A program made the translations under genes and the position numbers. From Zoogloea oryzae (GTDB lineage: Bacteria > Pseudomonadota > Gammaproteobacteria > Burkholderiales > Rhodocyclaceae), in assembly GCF_030161255.1 (NCBI RefSeq), contig NZ_BSPX01000001.1, forward strand, positions 124,001-188,000: DNA of 64,000 bases. The letters run 5' to 3'. Shown here piece after piece: positions 1 through 8,118 of this stretch. The stretch's first letter is position 1; the number at the start of each line of letters is the position of its first letter. The notes under the pieces were generated by a model. It was given only the letters and a program-made list of their open reading frames with translations. It was not told the origin of the DNA and did not search any database.

Positions 1-1119
1 TTGCTCATCGCCACGAACCACTGGTCGGTGAGCATCGGCTCGATGACGACGCCGGTGCGGTCGCCGCGGGGAACCTGCAGCTTGTGGGGCTTGGTGTCCA
101 CCAGCACGCCTTCGGCTTCGAGGTCGGCCACGATGGCCTTGCGGGCGTCGAAGCGGTCGAGGCCCTGGTATTTGGCCGGAGCGTGCTCGTTGATCTTCGC
201 ATCGAGCGTGAGGATGCTGATCTGCGGCAGGCCGTGGCGCTGGCCGACCGCGTAGTCGTTGAAGTCGTGGGCCGGGGTGACCTTGACCACGCCGGTGCCG
301 AACTCGCGATCCACGTAGTCGTCGGCGATGATCGGGATGTTGCGGTCGCACAGGGGCAGGCGGACGCTCTTGCCGATCAGGTGGGCGTAGCGCTCATCTT
401 CCGGGTGGACCATCACGGCCACGTCGCCGAGCATGGTTTCGGGACGGGTGGTGGCGACGGTGAGGCCGGTGAGATCACCGATCGGGCCATCCGCAAACGG
501 ATAGTTGATGTGCCACATGAAGCCGTCTTCTTCTTCCTGGACGACTTCCAGGTCGGAGACGGCGGTGTGGAGCTTCGGGTCCCAGTTGACCAGCCGCTTG
601 CCGCGGTAGATCAGGCCTTCGTTGTAAAGGCGGACGAAGGTTTCGGTGACGACCTTGTTGAGGCCGGCATCCATCGTGAAGCGCTCGCGCGACCAGTCTG
701 GGCTGGTGCCCATGCGGCGCATCTGCTGGGTGATGGTGCCGCCGGAGTATTCCTTCCACTCCCACACCTTCTCGAGGAACTTCTCGCGGCCGAGGTCGTG
801 GCGGGAGATGCCCTGGGCATCCAGCTGGCGTTCGACGACGATCTGGGTGGCGATGCCGGCGTGGTCGGTGCCCGGCTGCCACAGGGTGTTCCAGCCGCGC
901 ATGCGATGGTAGCGGGTGAGCGCGTCCATGATCGTCTGGTTGAAACCGTGACCCATGTGCAGGGTGCCGGTGACGTTGGGCGGCGGCAGCAGGATGCAGA
1001 AGGATTGGTCGGCGGGCTTGCTACGGTCGAGGCCGGCGGCGAAATAGCCGCTCGACTCCCAGTGCTCATACCAGCGGCGTTCGATCTCCGCCGGCTCGAA
1101 ACTCTTGGCCAGTTCCATG
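1..1119 (-). CDS. valS: Valine--tRNA ligase, N-terminal part (runs off window)
   Basis: Charges tRNA-Val with valine in the cytoplasm; a class I aminoacyl-tRNA synthetase with an editing domain. The frame stays open from the ATG at 1119 to the window edge, giving 373 codons of a protein that is usually about 930-960 residues, so only the N-terminal 40 percent is present. Visible hallmarks are the PPPNVTGTLHMGH segment, in which HMGH is the ValS form of the class I HIGH signature, followed by GTDHAGIATQ and the start of the editing domain (TTRPETMLGD). It is the last visible gene of a minus-strand run pepA-holC-unknown-valS, a common betaproteobacterial order. The 83-nt gap to the upstream gene has no clear promoter, so cotranscription is likely. 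Confidence 0.96.
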
Positions 1120-1202
1120 GGGGCTGTCTTTGAAGGCAAAACGCGGATTATAGCGGATGCGGGCCGCTCGCCCGGCAGCACGACTTGGCGTGCGGAGAGG
1201 GA

Positions 1203-1697
1203 TTACAAGCCGGAATCGTTATCGAGGGTGTCGGCGATCTCGGCAGAGACGACGGGGAGCAGGGTGGCGCGCAGGTGGGCGGCGGCCTTGTCGCTGATGC
1301 GCGCGGCGAGCTCGTCGAGTTCGCGCGAAATGAGCTGGGGCAGCTCGGTGGCGACCCAGTTCTCGATGTGGCGGGCGATGGCGGTGTCGAGGGCGACCAG
1401 GCGTTCGGCGAGGTCGTCCGGGAGTGTCGTTTCGGCGGCGATGACGGGCGTCTCGTCGAGCATCTCTGGTTCGCCGATGGCGGGTTCATCAATGGTGGGC
1501 TCGAGGATGATCGGGTCGGCGTCGCCGATGAAGGGCTCGACGCGCTCGTCCACCACGTCGGTGAGCACTGGCAGGTCGTCGTCGTCGGGGGTGACGAAGC
1601 TGTCGGGGCGGTGCATCAGGGCGGCCTTCTCGATCAGGACTTCGCCGTCCTCGTCGTCGAGGGGGATTTCGAGTTCGGTCTTGGGATGAGGGGTCAT
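1203..1697 (-). CDS. Acidic conserved protein of unknown function between holC and valS
   Basis: A 164-residue soluble protein I cannot assign to a function. The first 90 residues are strongly acidic and low in complexity (runs of D and E, repeated EP and IGEP segments) and look disordered. The C-terminal 70 residues (from about LPDDLAERLVALD) look like amphipathic helices and are probably the folded part. There is no signal peptide or membrane segment. Its ATG overlaps the holC stop codon as ATGA (1694-1697), which implies translational coupling with the polymerase III chi subunit. Proteins of this kind sit beside holC in related betaproteobacteria, so a role linked to the replisome or to the pepA-holC-valS operon is possible, but this is inference from position only. 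Confidence 0.75.
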   Translation of the reverse strand: MTPHPKTELEIPLDDEDGEVLIEKAALMHRPDSFVTPDDDDLPVLTDVVDERVEPFIGDADPIILEPTIDEPAIGEPEMLDETPVIAAETTLPDDLAERLVALDTAIARHIENWVATELPQLISRELDELAARISDKAAAHLRATLLPVVSAEIADTLDNDSGL

Positions 1698-2125
1698 TCG
1701 CCGCTCCGTTGGTTCAGATCGTGGGCGCTGAGAGTGTGGCCCTGTTCCTTGTAGCGCCGGAAGCGCCCGCGCGCCGCCTGGCGTTCGGGGTCGCTGGGGC
1801 CGACAACCTCGATGACCAGCGAGAAGCGCTCGAAGCCGTCGGGCAGATCGTCGCCGAGGTTGATGAGCACGTCGTCGTTGGGCAGGGCTTCAAGGCGGCT
1901 GCCGATGACCACCGGGGTTTCCGCTGCCAGGGGCGAGCCGGCCGGCACGTGGGGCACGAAGGCGAGGGGCTGGAAGCTCCACAGCATCTGGTCGAAATGC
2001 CGGGCGATGTTGCCATCCGGCGCGAAAACCGACACCCGCCGCCCGCCGCCGCTCGCCTTGGCGGTGAGCACGCAGGCTACCCGCAGGCGGTCGGGGGCGT
2101 TGTGGTAGAAGCGGACGTCGGTCAT
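1694..2125 (-). CDS. holC: DNA polymerase III chi subunit
   Basis: Chi (HolC) links the clamp loader to single-strand binding protein at the replication fork. The protein is 143 residues, the usual length, and opens MTDVRFYHNAPDRLRVAC, a typical HolC N-terminus. Later segments (DQMLWSFQPLAFVPH, then TPVVIGS and LINLGDDLPDGFERFSLVIEVV) match the family fold, with the C-terminal RGRFRRYKEQGHTLSAHDL tail. The ATG at 2125 was chosen because it gives the family N-terminus; the frame is open further upstream but that part is antisense to pepA. It lies 8 nt downstream of pepA and overlaps the next gene by 4 nt, so the three are probably one transcript. Confidence 0.93.
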   Translation of the reverse strand: MTDVRFYHNAPDRLRVACVLTAKASGGGRRVSVFAPDGNIARHFDQMLWSFQPLAFVPHVPAGSPLAAETPVVIGSRLEALPNDDVLINLGDDLPDGFERFSLVIEVVGPSDPERQAARGRFRRYKEQGHTLSAHDLNQRSGE

Positions 2126-2133
2126 TCGGGGGC

Positions 2134-3621
2134 TTACTGGCCAGCGCGGCCGATCAGGAACTGGGTGAGCAGCGGCACCGGGCGGCCGGTGGCGCCCTTG
2201 TCGGCGCCGGATTTCCAGGCCGTGCCGGCGATATCCAGGTGCGCCCACTTGTAGGCTTTGGTGAAGCGGGCAAGGAAGCACGCGGCGGTGATCGTGCCGG
2301 CGCCCTTGCTGCCGATGTTGGGGATGTCGGCGAAGTTGCTCTTGAGCATGTCCTGATATTCGTCCCACAGGGGCAGCTGCCAGGCCTTGTCGCCGGCGGC
2401 CTGACCGCTGGCCAGCAGCTCGGCAGCCAGATCGTCATCGTTGGCGAGCAGGCCCGACGTGAGGTTGCCCAGGGCGATGATGCATGCGCCGGTAAGGGTC
2501 GCCACGTCGACAACCGCGACCGGATCGAAGCGCTCGGCGTAGGTGAGGGCGTCGCACAGGATCAGCCGGCCTTCGGCGTCGGTGTTGAGCACCTCGATGG
2601 TCTGGCCGGACATGGAGGTGACGATGTCGCCCGGTTTGGTGGCCGAGCCGCCGGGCATGTTCTCGGTGGTCGGGATGAGGCCGACGACGTTGATCGGCAG
2701 CTCCATCTGTGCGATGGCCTTGAAGGTACCCAGCACGCTGGCGGCGCCGCACATGTCGTACTTCATCTCGTCCATGCCTTCGCCGGGCTTGAGGGAGATG
2801 CCGCCGGTGTCGAAGGTGACGCCCTTGCCAACGAGCACGACCGGCTTGTCCTTGGCCTTGCTGCCCTTGTAGTTGAGGACGATGAACTTGGGCGGTTCGT
2901 GGGAACCACGGGCCACCGACAGCAGCGATCCCATGCCGAGCTTTTCCATGTCGCCTTTTTCGAGCACCTCGACCTTGATCTTGTGATCCTTGGCGAGCTT
3001 GCGGGCGGTGGTGGCAAGGTAGGTGGGCGTGCACACGTTGCCCGGCAGGTTGCCGAGGGTCTTGGCGAGGGCCATGCCTTCGGCGATGGCGGAGCCACGG
3101 CGCAGGGCGGCTTCGAGCGGGGCGGTGTCCTTGGCCTTGGCGATGATGACGATCTTCTTCACGCCTTTCTTGGATTCGTCGCGCTTGGACTTGAGCTCGT
3201 CGCAGCGGTAGGTGCTGTCCTTGAGGATCTGCGCGGCCTGGGCGAGACGCCAGGCGAGATCGCGGTGGGGCAGTTCTGCTTCGGTGAGGACGAACGCGGC
3301 GTCGGCGGCCACCGAGCCGGCGAGCTGCTTCGCGGCAGCGCTGACGGCGTCGCGGTAGGATTTGTCGGTGAGCTCGTCGGCCTTGCCGAGGCTCACCAGC
3401 AGCACGCGGGGTGCGGCCACGCCGGGCAGGTCGTGAAGCATCAGCGTGGCGCCGACCTTGTCGTCGAGTTCGCCGCGGGCGAGCAGGGCGGCGATGGCGC
3501 CGTTGGCAGCCTTGTCGAGGGCCCTGGCGGATGCGGTGAGATCGCCGCCGGCGTACACGCCGACAACGACGCAGCCGCTCTTGAGTTTTTCCGGCGATCC
3601 GGCCTTTATGGTAAATTCCAC
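2134..3621 (-). CDS. pepA: Leucyl aminopeptidase (PepA, family M17)
   Basis: A cytoplasmic, probably hexameric two-metal aminopeptidase that removes N-terminal residues during peptide turnover; in E. coli it also binds DNA. The protein is 495 residues. The catalytic domain shows the metal- and substrate-binding region VGKGVTFDTGGISLKP and the M17 signature NTDAEGRL, followed by LCDALTYAE. An ATG at 3648 is also in frame, but I chose the GTG at 3621: AAGGAG lies about 6 nt upstream of it, and the resulting start (M)EFTIKAGSPEK matches the family. The gene heads the pepA-holC-unknown-valS operon, and a good sigma-70-type promoter lies directly upstream (3663-3691). It is divergent from lptF, a frequent arrangement in proteobacteria. 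Confidence 0.95.
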   Translation of the reverse strand: MEFTIKAGSPEKLKSGCVVVGVYAGGDLTASARALDKAANGAIAALLARGELDDKVGATLMLHDLPGVAAPRVLLVSLGKADELTDKSYRDAVSAAAKQLAGSVAADAAFVLTEAELPHRDLAWRLAQAAQILKDSTYRCDELKSKRDESKKGVKKIVIIAKAKDTAPLEAALRRGSAIAEGMALAKTLGNLPGNVCTPTYLATTARKLAKDHKIKVEVLEKGDMEKLGMGSLLSVARGSHEPPKFIVLNYKGSKAKDKPVVLVGKGVTFDTGGISLKPGEGMDEMKYDMCGAASVLGTFKAIAQMELPINVVGLIPTTENMPGGSATKPGDIVTSMSGQTIEVLNTDAEGRLILCDALTYAERFDPVAVVDVATLTGACIIALGNLTSGLLANDDDLAAELLASGQAAGDKAWQLPLWDEYQDMLKSNFADIPNIGSKGAGTITAACFLARFTKAYKWAHLDIAGTAWKSGADKGATGRPVPLLTQFLIGRAGQ

Positions 3622-3662
3622 CCGCTTCTCCTTGGAAACACGCGTCATTGGGACATCGCGCC

Positions 3663-3691
3663 ATTATGGCCGGCACCCTGGCGGACGTCAA
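3663..3691 (-). promoter_or_regulatory. Predicted sigma-70 promoter of the pepA operon
   Basis: On the minus strand TTGACG (3686-3691) is followed after exactly 17 nt by CATAAT (3663-3668), each 5 of 6 matches to consensus. The -10 element ends about 40 nt before the GTG start of pepA. Confidence 0.65.
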
Positions 3692-3726
3692 AACGGCTGT
3701 CCGGCAACGCAAGACCCCTTCTCCGC

Positions 3727-4803
3727 ATGATTTTTCTCCGAGCCGCCCAGCGCGAATTCACCCAGAACGCCGTCGCGGTTTTCGTGGCGCTGTTCGCCAT
3801 CCTGATTTCCACCGTGCTCATCCGCCTGCTTGGGCAGGCCGCGGGCGGCCGCGTGCCGGCCGACGCCGTGCTGGCGCTGATCGGCTTCGGCGCCGTTGCG
3901 CAGATGCCGGTGGTGCTGTCGCTCACGGTGTTCATCGCCGTGCTGATGACGCTGTCCCGCTGGTATCGCGATTCCGAAATGGTCGTGTGGTTTTCCAGCG
4001 GCCTGCCGCTCACCGCGTGGGTGCGGCCGGTACTGCGCTTTGCGGTGCCGGTGGTGGTGCTGATTGCTGCGCTGTCGCTCTTCGTGGCGCCCTGGGCCCA
4101 GAAGAAGAGCGTTGAATACAAAGAACAACTCAGTAACCGCGACGACGTCTCGCGGGTAGCTCCCGGCCTGTTCCGCGAATCCTCCGGTGGTGAGCGGGTG
4201 TTCTTCGTCGAGGCGCTGTCGGGCGAGGAAGGCCGTGCTCGCAACGTGTTCGCCAGCAGCATGCAGAACGGCCGGCTGGGCGTGATGGTGGCATCAGAAG
4301 GTCACACCGAAGTCGATGCGTCGGGCAATCGCTATGTGGTGCTCGAGCGCGGCCGTCGTTACGAAGGCACGCCGGGCACGCCGAGCTATCGGGTGATGGA
4401 GTTCGAGCGGTATCAGATATTGATGGAATCCAGGGAGGCGCAGTCGGCGCCCCGTCAGCCCAAGACTCTCGCCTTGCCGGCGCTCATCAAGAGCGCAGAT
4501 GACCGCAGCCGGGGCGAGCTGCTGGCTCGGATCAGCGCGCCGGTACTGGCGATCATGCTGTCGCTGCTGGCGATCCCCCTTTCCTTCGTCAATCCCCGTG
4601 CCGGGCGGACCAACAACCTGATCCTCGCGGTGCTCGTCTATCTGATTTACAGCAACGCGGTGAGCGTCTGCCAGGCCTGGGTGGGGCAGGGGCGCCTGCG
4701 TTTCGATGTGGGGCTGTGGATTCCCCATCTGGCGATGCTGGGCGTGCTGGCCATCCTGTTCTACCGGCGGATCAGCGTATTTGCGCGCTGGCGGAGGCGC
4801 TGA
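3727..4803 (+). CDS. lptF: LPS export ABC transporter permease LptF
   Basis: An inner-membrane permease subunit of the LptB2FG complex, which extracts lipopolysaccharide from the inner membrane and passes it to LptC/A. The protein is 358 residues, typical for LptF. It has three N-terminal hydrophobic segments (about residues 12-35, 45-75 and 95-120), a central periplasmic jellyroll-like domain containing GLFRESSGGERVFFVE, and three C-terminal membrane segments, the first containing PLSFVNPRAGRTNN. The frame is open far upstream, but the ATG at 3727 gives the family start MIFLRAAQREF. The stop overlaps the lptG start (TGATG), so both permeases should be made in equal amounts. The gene is divergent from pepA. 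Confidence 0.95.
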   Translation: MIFLRAAQREFTQNAVAVFVALFAILISTVLIRLLGQAAGGRVPADAVLALIGFGAVAQMPVVLSLTVFIAVLMTLSRWYRDSEMVVWFSSGLPLTAWVRPVLRFAVPVVVLIAALSLFVAPWAQKKSVEYKEQLSNRDDVSRVAPGLFRESSGGERVFFVEALSGEEGRARNVFASSMQNGRLGVMVASEGHTEVDASGNRYVVLERGRRYEGTPGTPSYRVMEFERYQILMESREAQSAPRQPKTLALPALIKSADDRSRGELLARISAPVLAIMLSLLAIPLSFVNPRAGRTNNLILAVLVYLIYSNAVSVCQAWVGQGRLRFDVGLWIPHLAMLGVLAILFYRRISVFARWRRR

Positions 4804-5879
4804 TGATTCCCGTTTATATCCGCTACCTGAGCCGCGAGATCTACGCGGCGGTGTTCCTTGTCCTGCTGGCTTTCCTCGGGTTGTTCGCGTTCTTTGATCT
4901 CGTCAATGAACTCGACGAGATCGGCAAGGGGGGCTACATGCTTCATCACGCGGCGATTTACGTCGCGATGATCATGCCCGGCCGGGTGTATGAACTGATG
5001 CCCATTGCGGTGCTGATCGGCACGCTTTATGCGCTGACGACCCTCGCCCGGCACTCCGAGATCACGGTGCTCCGGGCCTCTGGCTTGTCCACCCGGCGCT
5101 TCCTGCTTGGCTTGTTGTCGATCGGCAGCGTGTTCGTGGTGATCACCTTCATTTTTGGCGAGTACCTCGCTCCGCCGGCCGAGCGCGCGGCCCAGCAGTG
5201 GCGGCTGGCGGCAACCCGTTCCATGGTTTCGCAGGAGCTGCGCACGGGCCTTTGGGTTCGTGATGGCCGCCGTTTCGTCAATGTGCGCAACGTGCTGCCG
5301 GACACCACGCTGCAGGGTGTGCGCCTGTATGAATTCGACGACCGGGCGGTGCTGCTTTCGATCAGTGAGGCCGAGAAGGGTGTCTACGACGAAAGTACCG
5401 GCTGGAGTCTCACCAACGTGGCGCAGACCCGCTTCCTGCCTGATCGGACCGAAACCGGAAAGCTCGACAGTCTGCTCTGGAAATCCGAACTGACCCCGGA
5501 TGTGCTGTCGGTGCTGATGGTGGTGCCGGAGCGGATGTCGGTCGAGACCTTGTATTCCTACATCCGCCACCTGGAGGAGAACAATCAGCGCACCACGCGC
5601 TACGAGATCGCTCTCTGGAAGAAACTCGCCTACCCCTTTGCCGCGCTGGTGATGATGGGGCTGGCGCTACCCTTCGGCTACATGCAGACGCGCATGGGCG
5701 GGGTGAGCCTGCGGGTGTTCTCGGGGATCATGATCGGGGTCGGTTTCCATCTGCTGAACGGCCTGTTCTCTAACCTGGGCGTGATCAACGGATGGGTGCC
5801 GGCCGTCGCGGCGCTGACGCCCAGCATCACTTTCCTGCTGGCGGCGGCGGTGATGATGTGGTGGGTGGAGCGCCGCTGA
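4803..5879 (+). CDS. lptG: LPS export ABC transporter permease LptG
   Basis: The second permease of LptB2FG, partner of LptF. At 358 residues it is of normal length. The sequence starts MIPVYIRYLSREIY and has membrane segments near residues 13-35, 55-80, 100-120 and a C-terminal group from about residue 275 to the end. The central periplasmic domain includes RTGLWVRDGRRFVNVRNV, characteristic of LptG. The motif RHSEITVLRASGLS in the coupling region that contacts LptB is well preserved. It overlaps lptF by one base and ends at a hairpin that includes its own stop codon (5867-5892), so the lptFG transcript probably ends there. Confidence 0.96.
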   Translation: MIPVYIRYLSREIYAAVFLVLLAFLGLFAFFDLVNELDEIGKGGYMLHHAAIYVAMIMPGRVYELMPIAVLIGTLYALTTLARHSEITVLRASGLSTRRFLLGLLSIGSVFVVITFIFGEYLAPPAERAAQQWRLAATRSMVSQELRTGLWVRDGRRFVNVRNVLPDTTLQGVRLYEFDDRAVLLSISEAEKGVYDESTGWSLTNVAQTRFLPDRTETGKLDSLLWKSELTPDVLSVLMVVPERMSVETLYSYIRHLEENNQRTTRYEIALWKKLAYPFAALVMMGLALPFGYMQTRMGGVSLRVFSGIMIGVGFHLLNGLFSNLGVINGWVPAVAALTPSITFLLAAAVMMWWVERR

Positions 5880-5892
5880 GCGCTCCGTTTTT
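5867..5892 (+). terminator. Predicted intrinsic terminator of lptFG
   Basis: GGAGCGC (5867-5873) pairs perfectly with GCGCTCC (5880-5886) around a 6-nt loop and is followed by GTTTTT. The stop codon of lptG lies in the loop. It sits between convergent genes (lptG and the RDD protein). Confidence 0.65.
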
Positions 5893-5897
5893 CGGGA

Positions 5898-6368
5898 CTA
5901 TTGCGGGGTTGTCAGGAGGACTATCCGGGTGCCGGCAAGGCGATCGTGCAGGAACTGGCGGTCCCGGTCGAGCAGCGCCCAGATCAGGCCCGCGCCAAGA
6001 AAACACACCGATGGCCATGCCAGCACATAGCGCAGTGCAGCTTGGCCCGTGGTGACAGGCTTGCCATCCAGGTCGACGATCCTCAGTTTCCAAGTCTGCA
6101 TCGCCAGCGTCTGGCCGCCCCGGCGCCAGTACCACAGGTAATACCCACCCAGTACCACGAAGACGTACGCCCACAGGAAGCCGCCTTCCGGAGTGTAGTT
6201 GGTCCCAACTCCCAGGATGAGCAGCGGGACCATGAAGGTGAGCGCCAGCACGCCGAGGAGGAGCAGGCTTTCATAAAGCATGCTGGCGAGTCGGCGGCGG
6301 ATGCCGGCCAGTTCGGCAGATTGCCGCGCAGACGGCCTGGCCGTCGGCTTTGTTTGCATTGGGGGCAT
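5898..6368 (-). CDS. RDD family membrane protein
   Basis: A 156-residue inner-membrane protein of the RDD family, whose members are small membrane proteins of mostly unknown function, some linked to ion transport. The RDD signature appears in altered form: AGIRRRLASMLYESLLLLGV near residues 21-40 (R-x-x-x-x-x-Y-E in place of R-x-D). The second half carries GGQTLAMQTWKLRIVD and the DRDRQFLHDRLAGTRIV ending found in this family. About four hydrophobic segments are visible (roughly 33-55, 65-80, 108-130 and the re-entrant part). It is the last gene of a four-gene minus-strand operon, 8 nt after the DUF3106 gene, so it probably belongs to the same membrane process as the sigma factor upstream. 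Confidence 0.85.
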   Translation of the reverse strand: MPPMQTKPTARPSARQSAELAGIRRRLASMLYESLLLLGVLALTFMVPLLILGVGTNYTPEGGFLWAYVFVVLGGYYLWYWRRGGQTLAMQTWKLRIVDLDGKPVTTGQAALRYVLAWPSVCFLGAGLIWALLDRDRQFLHDRLAGTRIVLLTTPQ

Positions 6369-6376
6369 TGGTTGGA

Positions 6377-7036
6377 TCAGGGTTTTGCCGACGGGCCGAC
6401 GGCCGGTGCGGCGGATGCGGTGACGGGAGTCTCGATGGCCGCAGGCACGGAGGAGATGGGTGTCTCTGCAGCCGCCGGCGCGGCGGTTGCCGCGGTCGGC
6501 GCTTCGACGACCGGTTTCTTGATGACGATCCTGGGCACGGCCGGGCGTGGCGGCGGCGGAGCGGTCAGCGGCTTGATGGGAGGCGCGCCTATCTTTGGAA
6601 TGGCTACCTTGGCTGGCGGCGTCTTGGCGGCTTCCTCAAAGCGCTGCTTCTCTTCGCTGGGCAGATCCTTGTAGGTGTTCCACTTCTGGCGCAGGGCTTC
6701 GCGTTGCTCCGGCGGGATCCGTTGCAGGTTGCGGTATTGGTCGCGGGCAACCGCCCGCTGTTCCGGCGTCAGCGAGAACCAGGTTTCCATCCGGCCCTGA
6801 AGGCGTGACTGCTCCTCCGGCGTGTAGCCGGGGAAACGCTCGGAAATACCCGCCCACTTGCGCTTGCGCTCGTCAGAGAGTGCGTTCCACTCCTTGGCGA
6901 GCGGAGCCAGCGTGCGTTGCTGGTCCGGGCTCAGCTCATTCCAGGACGGCGCCTTCAGGGGCGGGGATGCAAGGGCGGATGTGGAGCACGCAATCGCGAG
7001 GATCGCGGTTACTCGGGCGAGTCGTTTTGAACCCAT
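6377..7036 (-). CDS. DUF3106 family exported protein
   Basis: A 219-residue protein with a signal peptide (about residues 1-23, ending STSALA), so it is exported to the periplasm. Residues 30-140 carry the DUF3106 pattern: short repeated units such as WNELSPDQQRTLAPLAKEW, GYTPEEQSRLQGRMETWFSL and RIPPEQREALRQKW, each rich in W, PEQR and basic residues. The last 75 residues are Pro/Ala-rich, likely a flexible tail. The biochemical function is unknown. The start overlaps the end of the DUF3619 gene by 28 nt, which indicates tight coupling in the sigma factor operon. Confidence 0.85.
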   Translation of the reverse strand: MGSKRLARVTAILAIACSTSALASPPLKAPSWNELSPDQQRTLAPLAKEWNALSDERKRKWAGISERFPGYTPEEQSRLQGRMETWFSLTPEQRAVARDQYRNLQRIPPEQREALRQKWNTYKDLPSEEKQRFEEAAKTPPAKVAIPKIGAPPIKPLTAPPPPRPAVPRIVIKKPVVEAPTAATAAPAAAETPISSVPAAIETPVTASAAPAVGPSAKP

Positions 7037-7383
7037 GCGTCGAATCCGCGATCCAGGTAGGCGTCAATGGGAAGATCGTCTGCGAGGAGGGCGCTGTCCA
7101 GTTCCTCCATTTCGGCAGTACGTTGCAGTTCGCCGAGGAAGCCGCTGCCCACGACAGCCAGAATGATCAGCAGCATCGCAAGGGCAGACCGGCCTTTCGG
7201 CGCGACGTAGTTCGAGAACAGGCTGCCGATGCCGGCGAGGCTCAAGCCGCCAACGGCGACCTTCTGTCGGTCGAGCGCTTTCTGGCGGGCCTTGTGAAGG
7301 CGGCTGGTGATGTCCGGCGAGAGTTCACGCGTGGATGCGTTCAGGTGTTGCCGGATCCGGAACTGAAGGTCGTGTTGATTCAT
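7009..7383 (-). CDS. DUF3619 single-pass membrane protein, candidate anti-sigma factor
   Basis: A 124-residue protein with a basic, helical N-terminal half (residues 1-60), one membrane segment (about 66-84, from SALAMLLIILAVV) and an acidic C-terminal tail (EMEELDSALLADDLPID). The family is DUF3619. Size, single transmembrane helix, and position directly after a sigma factor gene with an ATGA overlap are what one expects of an anti-sigma factor, but I see no zinc-binding HxxxCxxC motif, so that role is inference. The ATG at 7383 was chosen because it overlaps the sigma factor stop; the longer frame upstream lies inside the sigma gene. Confidence 0.82.
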   Translation of the reverse strand: MNQHDLQFRIRQHLNASTRELSPDITSRLHKARQKALDRQKVAVGGLSLAGIGSLFSNYVAPKGRSALAMLLIILAVVGSGFLGELQRTAEMEELDSALLADDLPIDAYLDRGFDAWVQNDSPE

Positions 7384-7943
7384 AACGTGATGCCCTTTGC
7401 TGCAAGCGCCGCTGCAAGGGTGTGCGTGGCCCGGGAGCAGTGCGTTTTCACGCTGCCCTCGGAGCACCCCATTGCCTCTGCGGTCTCGGCGATATCCATT
7501 TCCTCCCAGTAACGCATGAGGAAGGCTTCGCGTTGACGTGGCGGAAGCTTTTCGATTTCTTTTTCTATGACACCCAGGGTCTGGCGTTGTTCAAGTTGCG
7601 CCTGGGGCGATTCGCTCTTGTGCTCGCTGTCGGCGGACTCGATGGTTTCGAGCGGATCGTGCTCGTCGTCCTCGGGGCCCGAGAAGGCGGACAGGAGAGT
7701 TGTCCACAGGCTGCGCACCTTCTGGCGGCGGTAGTAGTCGCGGATGACGTTCTGGAGGATGCGCTGGAAGAGCATCGGCAGCTCTTCGAGGGGCTTGTCG
7801 CCGTATTTCTCGGCGAGCTTCATCATCGCGTCCTGGACGATGTCGAGGGCCGATTCTTCGTTACGCACGGCAAACAGGGCCTGCTTGAAAGCCCGTTTTT
7901 CGACGCTCGCGAGAAAATCCGATAGTTCGAGGCGGGAGGGCAG
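7380..7943 (-). CDS. ECF-like RNA polymerase sigma factor, probable CTG start
   Basis: A small sigma-70 family protein with region 2 (residues about 22-75: ALDIVQDAMMKLAEKYGD, then LPMLFQRILQNVIRDYYRRQ) and region 4 (about 125-180: KLPPRQREAFLMRYWEEMD and the helix-turn-helix GCSEGSVKTHCSRAT). It would direct RNA polymerase to a small set of promoters. The frame has no ATG, GTG or TTG in front of region 2. The CTG at 7943, preceded by TGAGGA with a 7-nt gap, gives 187 residues and an N-terminus (PSRLELSDFLASVEKRAFKQ) of the expected length. The alternative internal GTG at 7868 would remove the first helix of region 2. It heads the operon sigma-DUF3619-DUF3106-RDD and is divergent from ilvB. 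Confidence 0.85.
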   Translation of the reverse strand: MPSRLELSDFLASVEKRAFKQALFAVRNEESALDIVQDAMMKLAEKYGDKPLEELPMLFQRILQNVIRDYYRRQKVRSLWTTLLSAFSGPEDDEHDPLETIESADSEHKSESPQAQLEQRQTLGVIEKEIEKLPPRQREAFLMRYWEEMDIAETAEAMGCSEGSVKTHCSRATHTLAAALAAKGITL

Positions 7944-8050
7944 GAGAAAATCCTCAGGAGTCGGGAAAGCGCGCCGCCGGGGCGCAGCAACCGGTAGTCT
8001 GCACCAAGGGTGCGGACGCTGTGTTCATTCGTGGAGCACGATGGCGTGCC

Positions 8051-8079
8051 TTGACCAATTGCTGCCTCGGCGGTATGGT
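8051..8079 (+). promoter_or_regulatory. Predicted promoter of the ilvBNC cluster
   Basis: TTGACC (8051-8056) and TATGGT (8074-8079) are separated by 17 nt, and the -10 lies 39 nt before the ilvB start. No leucine/valine-rich leader peptide or attenuator hairpin is evident between it and ilvB. Confidence 0.6.
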
Positions 8080-8118
8080 TCGACGTTTTACATTGCCGAG
8101 ACAGCTTCGGGTGCATAG

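Noticed and set aside
2239..3726. Upstream extension of the lptF frame through pepA on the opposite strand
   Set aside because: LptF is complete from the ATG at 3727; the extension is antisense to pepA and unlike any LptF.
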